NCBI GenBank assembly: GCA_015852425.1
Contig: JAAAIG010000099.1
Coordinates: 292-64,291, forward strand
Reading direction: 5' to 3'
DNA length: 64,000 bases
Source: Gryganskiella cystojenkinii
Lineage: Eukaryota; Mortierellomycota; Mortierellomycetes; Mortierellales; Mortierellaceae
In this document: positions 56,752 through 64,000 of the stretch, piece after piece
Layout of the letters: every line of letters begins with the position of its first letter
Numbering within the stretch: position 1 is the stretch's first letter
Translations under genes and position numbers: made by a program
Notes under the pieces: model-generated
Told to the model about the DNA's origin: nothing
Database searches by the model: none
Seen by the model: the letters and a program-made list of their open reading frames with translations, nothing else

Positions 56752-58874
56752 CTACGAGGATGGCGGCGTCGACCTCTTCTTGGGTGGTGGTGGCCAGGTT
56801 TTGTTCCGAATCCGGTCCAATTCAATCCCCAAAAGGAACCCAAACCGATCAAAGAACGGGTCCGGAAGTTGCCAACTGTCCTTGTCCAAAGGTGGTCCAT
56901 GGCAGATTGCTTGCTCTGTCAACAACGTAAATACTTCATCGACGTTGTATCGGTGTTGATGGACAATCATTTGAGCTCTATGTATTTTACAACAGAGAAA
57001 ACGAAGAAAAGTCAGTGGATATGTGCTTAACAAGATAATAAAAAGGAAAGGTCGGCATCGCTATCGATCTTTTGCATTGTTTCCTTTTACCTCAGTTTCG
57101 GACAGGGTATGAAATCGATCCTGGGATCATGCGGTAATTCATACACCTTGGGGTCAACCCTTGGGTCTGTCGGTGGTTCTGCGTTGGCCATAGCAGCAAA
57201 CTCTTTGTGAAGTCGATGCCGTGGCATTGTTTCCTTGTTGATCTTCAAGACCGATGCGACCTTATTCAAAGCCTCCTTGGTCTCCTTGCTGTTCTCCATG
57301 TCGTCATCATCATCGCTGTTACTGCCCAGTTCCTCAAGACGAGCAATCCCCTCTTTGCTCTCCTGTGGCTCTAGATCCCACTTCTTGTCCGGTTGAGGTA
57401 TCATTTCCATGGCCTCTCCAAAGACGGATTCGTCATTAACGACTTCCTGAGGTGTCGCCATACTGATGTGGAGCGATTCGAGAGTCCCCGGTGGGAAAAG
57501 TGCGGACTGGAGTTCATCAAAGACCGTCGGGTGTTTTGTGTACTCTGTGTATTTCGGAAGTGTCGTGCCTGGTGGACAATAGGCTGGTTTTGGGACAGAC
57601 AGACTTGCAAAGGGCGAGGTTGGATTATTGAGCTTGCCATCGGCGGTTAGCTGCTCCAGGATAAATAATGGTGGTGCTCTGTAGAGGATATCACCATCCA
57701 TGGAATAGACACCCTCCATCTCAGAGGAGGTCGTAGAAGCGGTCGTGGGCTCGGGAGTGGATGAGACCTCTGTTGTTGATTCCTCTGATATTGTTGCGGT
57801 AGATGCATTGGTCAGAGTTGCATCCATGTTTGAAAAAGATCTTTTCCTGGGCTCTTTGCCTTCATGATAGTGCTGTTGAGCTTGTCGGTCAGCAGGGGAT
57901 TTGGGTTCATTATAAGAGGATGCAATAGTGGTAATTGTTGCCGATGCAGAGGAAGTTGAGGCAGAGGGTGTCAAAGATGAGGCTGGAGAATAAGGAGGGG
58001 TCGATGCAGTAGGGGACATGCAGGCTTGTGGCGAGAAGGGTCCAGATGCAGAAGAGACTGCAGCTGGCGTGATATTGGGCGAAGCACTTGATGCTGGAGT
58101 GGTTGTGGTCGATGAAGAAGGTAACACTGGCGTCGATTCCTTTGAAGCTTTTGCGGATGCAGCAGCAGCGGACTGGGACTTGTTCTGGTGGTGGCGTTGA
58201 AAGAGTTCGAGCTTGACCTCTTTCAGGATCGCGATATGATTTCCTTTGCTCAATGCAGACTCGAACGCAAAGACGACCTCTCGAAGGTAAAAGTTTTCAC
58301 TCTGAAAGGATTGAATCGCACCCTTGAGGTCTCGGATCTCTTGTTGGAGACGACTGGCGACAAGAAAGTGTTGAGTCTTGAGATCCTTGATCATGCTCTC
58401 GAGTTGGTACACATGGCGCTCCTTGCGGTCTCGAAAAGCTCGCTGAGCTGCTCGATTTTGTTCTTTGCGTTGGGCAGGGCAATAAGGACCCGGTTTACGA
58501 CCGGGTTTTTTCCGGATCTTGACATCGCTGTTGCCGTTATGGTTGTCATTATTGTTGTTTGTGGAGGAAGAGGACGAGGGATTGAGTTGTTGTTGTTGTT
58601 GTTGTGGTGGTGTTGGTGATTGGATGTTTTGGCCGTTAAAATTGTCGTTTGCTGTATTGTTGTTGTTGTTGTTGCCGTGGTTGCTGTACTGGTGGTTGTA
58701 GGCATTGGTGTTGGCATTAGCATAGTTGCCGTTGTTATAGTTGCTGCTGTACTGACCATAAGGAGAAGGAGCGCCCATGTCGACATCATCGTCCTGGTCA
58801 TCCTGGTCTTGGAAGACTAGGTTGTCATTGTCCCTCTGGTCTTCTTCGGAGATGTAATGGTACTTGTTTGACAT
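56752..58874 (-). CDS. bZIP transcription factor with DUF3425 C-terminal domain
   Basis: Minus-strand exons 57091-58874 and 56752-56977; 2010 nt, 669 aa. The acidic N-terminus is followed by Asn- and Gln-rich tracts (about residues 40-115). The basic region is about residues 136-155 (AQRKEQNRAAQRAFRDRKERH) with a preceding GRKPG motif, of the Yap-like N-x-x-A-A-Q-x-A-F-R type. A leucine-zipper-like coiled coil with positions L, F, I follows. A Ser/Thr/Ala-rich middle leads to the C-terminal domain (IDFIPCPKLRAQMIVHQHRY, DSWQLPDPFFDRFGFLLG), which fits DUF3425 of fungal bZIP proteins. The second exon continues this domain exactly across the junction. Target genes unknown; likely nuclear stress or metabolic regulator. 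Confidence 0.88.
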
Positions 58875-59355
58875 TTAGGAAAGAGTTGAATGACACTGAA
58901 AAAGACGATTGGGTTATCACGGTAGGGAAGAAAGGAGTGGAGAGTGAGGTTTGAGGGGCTATTGAAAGAAGCAAGGGAGAATACGTGGGTATGTGTGGAT
59001 GGAGAGAAGGATGGCGAATGAATGCTTTGTGTTGATTGTGAGAAAGAAAAAAGAAGGGAGGACTGAGGGTCGAGCAGAAGAAAAAAAGGAACGGAAAATA
59101 ATTGGCCGAATGATCGTGTGGAGAAGAAACCATCTTTTCCGTCGTCACAAAAAAAAGACGGAGGTACTCTTTTTTCTTCTGGGCTTTTTCCAGCAATGTT
59201 GGACTAAACTAAGAGAAGAAGGGCGACAATACGTCTCCTGTCAGGTCACCACTCCCCTTTGAAACGAGCTTCTTTCTTCCTCCTTCCTACTTCTCCTTCT
59301 CATCTCTTCCTTTCCCTCTCTTCTTTTGCCAAAAAAAAAAAAAGCAACGCGCATA
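58875..59355. other. Divergent intergenic region (bZIP and NOX)
   Basis: About 480 bases with both promoters. The part next to the bZIP start is purine-rich on the plus strand (pyrimidine-rich in its own sense); the part before the NOX start is pyrimidine-rich on the plus strand (ttctccttctcatctcttcc). The two halves mirror each other. No gene seen. Confidence 0.55.
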
Positions 59356-62103
59356 ATGAACACCTCTTCAAATGCCCCTCGTTCTTCTTCCAAAGCACAA
59401 ATCACACAACAGGAACAGCTTCTTCATGCGCCAAACATGCATGGTTACACGACAGGAACCAAAACATCCACCACAAACACAACAACAAACGACGAGGGAC
59501 CAACAGAAGTTGAAGTTTCGAGAGCTTCTGAATCATCACCGCCCACAGTCTTTTCTCTGAGACCTTCGTCTTCCGCCGTCGGCCCGTTGCCAACCTCACC
59601 CAGTCAAAGGAGCATTGAAAAGGCAATCGCTCAAAAGTTTGCCTCTCTCGGTATCCCTCAAAGACCAGAGTGGAGGGTACGGCTGGATAGATATATCCTT
59701 AATGAAGGTACACTTTGCATACAAATTAAATGAACGCAACACAAGAGCTTGGGCCCTGTTGCGTGTGCCTTAGGCGCCCCAGCCAAGCGTGCATTAACAC
59801 TGTCCTTTTTTTTCTTTCCTTCGGCACAAAAAGGTCCGAGAGTGTTGTTCCTCTGTTTTTGGTCCATCCTTCAATTACTCATCTTTTACTTCAGCTTCGA
59901 GATCTACAACCGAACCACCCGACTCTCTCAAGCCAGGGCCACAATGGGAATCACACTGGGGATCGCTCGCGGCGCCGCTGCCGTGATCAACTTTGACAGT
60001 GGTCTGATCCTGTTTTCCGTCTGTCGAAACCTGATCTCGTTGTTGCGATCGACGTTCTTGAATGACATTGTTCCCTTTGACAAGAACATCATGTTTCACA
60101 AGACCGTGGCCTGGTCTATCGTCTTCTTTTCGATCGTCCACAGCGTCGGTCATTATGTGAACTATTATCGACTTGAGATTCTACAACAACAGCCGCAACA
60201 ACCGTCGGCTCAAACGTCGGTTGACGGGCAGAACCAGAGTTCTCTGGATGACGTTGTGGTGTTGGTGACAGCCTTCAGGGACGCGAGCGAAACAATGCCG
60301 AGAACTGCTCAAGCGATGGCAATCCTGACAGGGCCAGGTTTCACCGGTCATATGTTAGTATTGATCCTCTTCCTCATGGTAACATCTTCAGTCGGTAAGT
60401 CTTCTTTACTCGCTACTTTTCGAATCAAACACCTCTCAACATTAACAACTTTGGCTTAACGCTTCCTATGGTTGCCAATAGAACGAGTCAGAAGAAAGAG
60501 CTTTGAGAGCTTTTGGTACACCCACCATCTTTTCATCCTCTTCTTCTTTACACTGATGTACCACGGCTCATTCTGTTTCATCCGCGCGGACGCTCCTCCT
60601 TATTGCAAATCCTCCCCGGGCTCCTACAAGTTTGTGCTCGGTTCCCTTCTCTTCTACATCATAGAGCGTATCGTCCGAGAGATTCGAGCTCGGTTGCCAA
60701 CCGCCATCTCCAAGATTGTCCTCCATCCTTCCAAGGTCGTCGAGGTCCAGATCATAAAGTCCAACAACGGCAGTGGCGGAGGCGCCTTCAAGGCCAAGGC
60801 GGGACAGTACGTATTTCTGAACTGTCCTGATATTTCGGCCTTTGAATGGCATCCATTCACAATTACGTCTGCGCCAGAGGAGGACTATGTCAGTGTCCAC
60901 ATTCGCATCGTCGGCGACTGGACGACGGCCTTTGCGCGACGACTCGGATGTTCGTTTGATGACGAACAACAATTTTGGATCGAGGAACTCATGAGTCGAT
61001 CCACCTCTGGACAGAGTTCCGGGATCGATCGGTCCAAGGCATATTCAACTGACGCAAAGTACCGTTCAGGCGCCTCGGCCGCCAGTATTCTCCAACAAAA
61101 CACGGAAGTAATGACCTTACCTCGCGTTCTTTTGGATGGGCCTTATGGATCCCCAAGTGAGGATGCGTTCAATTACGAGATTGCAGTCTTGGTCGGCGCC
61201 GGAATCGGCGTGACACCGTTCGCGAGTGTCTTGAAACACATTTGGTACAGCGTTATGCAACCGACGAAGATCATCACCCTTCGCAAGGTCTACTTTTTCT
61301 GGGTTTGCCGAGATCGAGATGTAAGAAAGCGAAGTCGATGCTGTTTGATCTGTCAAGTGTTTTTTAACAAAACACACAACACCACTGACAACTTTTGATT
61401 TACTATATATATTTTGTCGTGTTTTTGTAAGGCCTTCGAATGGTTTCAGGATCTGTTGATCGCTCTGGAGGAGCAAAACTTGTCCGACTTTTTAGAGATT
61501 CGCTCGTATCTCACAGGTGAGCTTTGCTCTGAGGAACTGAATACGATCTTGATGGAGGCCAGAGCTTCAGCTGCCGCGGCGGCTTCAAAGCATTTGAGGC
61601 GCAAGATGAAAGAACAGCAACAAGCACAGCAAGGGACGGGGGAGCATGGCGCAGATTTATTCCAGCCACCAATTCCTTCAATCAACCTTAGTGGATCGGA
61701 TGACTCCCTTACAGGTAGGCACCTAATGGACGTAGCGCGTTTAGCACACTTGAAAAAAAAGAGTCCAAATTAACTCTCCTTGTTGTTTAAACAGGCGAGG
61801 CACTTACCAGAGACGCTATCACAGGTCTGAGGTCCCCAACTTACTATGGTCGACCCAATTTCGACAAGATCTTTGAAGAGCTGTCGATTGCGCACCCTCG
61901 AGAGCAAGGTCAGGTTGGCGTGTTCTTTTGCGGACCGAAGCCGTTAGGCAAGACCCTACACAGATGCGCTCGCAAGTACAAGTTCAAGTTTCATAAAGGT
62001 AATGAAAAGCGATGTAATGTTCCTTGAGAGTTGCTTTATATCTGGCTTACCATTAACCGTGTCCCATTCACATTGATCAACCACAACTACAGAAAACTTT
62101 TGA
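59356..62103 (+). CDS. NOX: NADPH oxidase (Nox family, gp91phox-like)
   Basis: Transfers electrons from NADPH through FAD and two hemes to oxygen, making superoxide. Exons 59356-59707, 59834-60394, 60482-61320, 61432-61714, 61795-61998, 62093-62103; 2250 nt, 749 aa. The first 117 residues are a Ser/Thr-rich cytosolic extension. Heme ligands are spaced as in gp91phox: His206 and His220 (FHKTVAW..., IVHSVGH) and His319 and His332 (YTHHLF..., MYHG). FAD site HPFTITSAPEED; NADPH sites DGPYGSPSED, GAGIGVTPFASVL, FFWVCRDRD and FCGPKPLGKTL; the C-terminus is KFKFHKENF, typical of Nox. An Ala/Gln-rich insert (about residues 620-660) interrupts the NADPH domain. No EF-hands, so NoxA/NoxB type rather than NoxC. 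The last coding exon is only 11 nt. Confidence 0.94.
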
Positions 62104-62185
62104 TAGACGATTTTTTTTGAATAATATACAAATGCTGAAAGGTTTATTTTTTTTGGAGAGATGTTTGATGCAAAATTCTTTTTTT
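62104..62185. other. Short convergent 3' junction of NOX and BCS1
   Basis: Only 82 bases separate the two stop codons, so the 3' UTRs of the two genes very probably overlap. T-rich runs at 62110-62118 and 62147-62154 are present. Confidence 0.6.
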
Positions 62186-63879
62186 TTAAAGAACAGGGAC
62201 CTCCGAGTCACCATCGACATGGCTGGTGCCATTGACAAGACTCTTGCGAGTGCCACCAATGTCGATGGGCGAGGAAGTGCCATCCTTCTTGGACTCTTCA
62301 TAATAATCCGAATCCGAGAAGGAATCGGTAAGATCATCCTCCTCATCATCACTCTTGTTCTCCTCATCCGAGGACTCGACGGTCTCGCCAGCAGCCCTCT
62401 TGGCCGCCTTGTCCTCTTTGGCCTTCTTCGCTTTGGCCTCTTTCTTAATCTTTTGGGTCTTTTCGCGCTCACGCTTCTTCTCCTTCTTGGCCATGAGTTG
62501 CTTACGCTCACGCTGGAGCTCTGCCAAGAATCCAGGCACCTTTTCAATGATGGCCTCAGGGTGATCGCGGTGGAGCATAAAGAAACCCTGGAGCTGGGCA
62601 GTGGTGACGGCGCTCTCGATAGTAATGACGTCACAGATCTCATCTGCGATACGGTAAATCATAGCATCATGAACCTCCTTCTTCAACGCATCCTTGGAAT
62701 CGACACTGGTAGCAGCGACAGCGGTCGAAGCAGTAGGGCGCTTGGCGGAATGAGCCGATTTAGGCTCGTTCTTGGCCAATCCAGTCGAGGACCGACTAAG
62801 GAAGAACTTGAGGAACATACCCCGGATTTGATGACGATCGGCATAATCAAAGAGCATCTTGCGATCACAGCGACCAGGACGGATCAAAGCAGGGGCAAGC
62901 TTGCGGATATGGTTTGTGGTCATGAAAACAATGGATCCTTCCTGAGCAGTGATGCCATCGAGGGCGTTCAAGATTCCGGAAAGAGTGACATTGTTGGATC
63001 CGCCTTGTTCCTTGCCAGCCTTGCGCTTGACCAAAGCGGCATCGACATCCTCCATGAGAAGAATACTGTTGCGGGGAGCGTTGTTCAAAAGCTGGTCCAG
63101 TTGTTGGTCGTTCAGTCCAGAGATTCCGAGGTTGACAATGCAGATCGACATGCGCAAATGACCAGCAAGAGCGACAATGAAAGAAGTCTTTCCAGTCCCG
63201 GGAGGTCCATGAAGAAGATAACCACGGCGGTATGGGACACCACGGTCATGGTACCATTGCGCAGAGTCGCGGAAAGTAGTGATGTCTATGATATAACACC
63301 AACAAAAAAAAAAAAAAAAAATGTTCAGATTGATTTCCACAATTTGAGTTGAGCAAGGGACCATCTCAGCGGGAAGAAGAAAGTCCTTACCAGACAAAAG
63401 CTCCTCCTTAAGACCTTCGGCAAGGATGACAGAGTGGAAAGCACGAGGGGTTCGGGTCGAGGAAGCAGACCAGTAGGTATCATAAGGTTGGCTGGTGTAG
63501 ATGGTCGTCTTGCCCTCCTTCTTCTTGTAGGACTCGCTCATGGCATCTTCGACAATTGTCTTGAGCATGCTCATGTCCCAACCAAAAGTCGAGATCGTCA
63601 AACTCTGTTTCTTTTGAATCGAGGCCAAGAGTCGAGACTGTTCATTGTCCGCGCCAGAAGCACTTTCGGGACGTTCACGAGAGACGTTGACCTTGTGACC
63701 CTTGTGGTAAAGGATATGGGATCCCATACCGGGCAAGAACAAGAGCTTGGGTCGTTCATCCTTGTGGTTATCATCGTAACGGTTGTAATAGCCTCCATTG
63801 TCCTCGTCATCATCGGGCCAGACAGCCTTTACAGTCAAGTGGCGAACAGACTTTTCCAAAGGACGCTCGGCAACCCATT
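62186..63879 (-). CDS. BCS1: BCS1-type AAA ATPase, 5' end outside window
   Basis: Mitochondrial inner-membrane BCS1 proteins translocate the folded Rieske protein during complex III assembly. Visible minus-strand exons: 63391-63879 (opens at an acceptor, AA-TGG phase) and 62186-63285; the upstream part lies beyond or near 64000. The BCS1-specific domain (WVAERPLEKSVRHLTVKAVW ... TIYTSQPYDTYWSASSTR) precedes the AAA domain: Walker A GPPGTGKT, Walker B ILLMEDVDAA, sensor region FMTTNHIRKLAPALIRPGRCDRK. A long C-terminal tail is highly charged (Lys/Arg-Glu coiled coil, then acidic Ser/Asp/Glu). Such tails and extended N-domains are common in the fungal BCS1-like expansion, so it may be a paralogue rather than the true complex III factor. 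The ATG at 63859 is not the start. Confidence 0.85.
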
Positions 63880-64000
63880 CTAATGCAGAAAGTCAATACG
63901 ATAACGTCAGCTATTTGCAGTGATAGGGCAAAATAAAGTCGAACCATCACGATCGCATCGGTCTCATCATGACTTTGCCACAGGCAAAGAAAAGGTGCTA
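63880..64000 (-). other. Intron and edge of window upstream of BCS1-like exon
   Basis: The minus strand carries a CTGCATTAG acceptor at its end. I could not fit an upstream exon in matching phase before the window ends. Confidence 0.4.

Overview
The window looks like nuclear DNA of an early-diverging filamentous fungus. The genes are split by many short GT-AG introns (mostly about 90-330 nt), and the products are plainly eukaryotic: exocyst Sec10, MOT1, DYRK kinase, SDF2, NADPH oxidase, BCS1. A CblD/MMADHC cobalamin-trafficking gene, a bacterial/plant-style LeuA and large LRR families fit Mortierellomycotina (Mortierella-like) best. That placement is inference. One 90-base run of N interrupts the sequence.

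Layout. 1-621 is the 3' end of SEC10 (+). 890-2387 is the glycine-cleavage H protein (-). 3375-11074 is a very long Pom1/DYRK2-type kinase gene (-). 12951-13738 is a UbiC/DUF98-like protein (+). 14295-15556 is a LACTB2-type metallo-beta-lactamase (-). 16382-17260 is an acidic, Gln-rich secreted protein (-). 19902-20120 is a short Ser-rich ORF (+). 21375-23377 is a Pin4/Cip-type RRM+R3H protein (+). 23876-25345 is a bestrophin-like channel (+). 25527-27794 is a secreted LRR protein whose start codon appears to be split by an intron (-). 28602-29493 is SDF2 (+). 29734-31135 is a zeta-crystallin-type oxidoreductase (-). 32240-34149 is 2-isopropylmalate synthase (+). 35203-35382 is a small secreted peptide (+). 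35791-35860 is tRNA-Gly(GCC) (-). 36858-43555 is MOT1 (+). 43827-45508 is glutaminyl cyclase (-). 45879-47292 is MMADHC (-).

From about 47.3 to 56.7 kb lies an accessory, repeat-rich island. It holds three F-box-like/LRR paralogues (49383 +, 51623 +, 54897 -). Their lengths differ by exact multiples of one 84-bp LRR unit (4, 17 and 9 units). They sit in duplicated and inverted blocks beside a decayed Helitron Rep fragment. This is the most unusual part of the window.

Beyond the island come a bZIP/DUF3425 regulator (56752-58874, -), an NADPH oxidase with a long N-terminus (59356-62103, +) and the 3' part of a BCS1-type AAA ATPase (62186 to about 63879, -). Outside the island the genes are ordinary single-copy housekeeping, signalling or secretory genes in alternating orientation, often convergent with 80-560 bp between stops. 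No operon-like or biosynthetic grouping is visible. Exon borders were chosen by hand from splice consensus, reading-frame continuity and family similarity; all full models close in frame.
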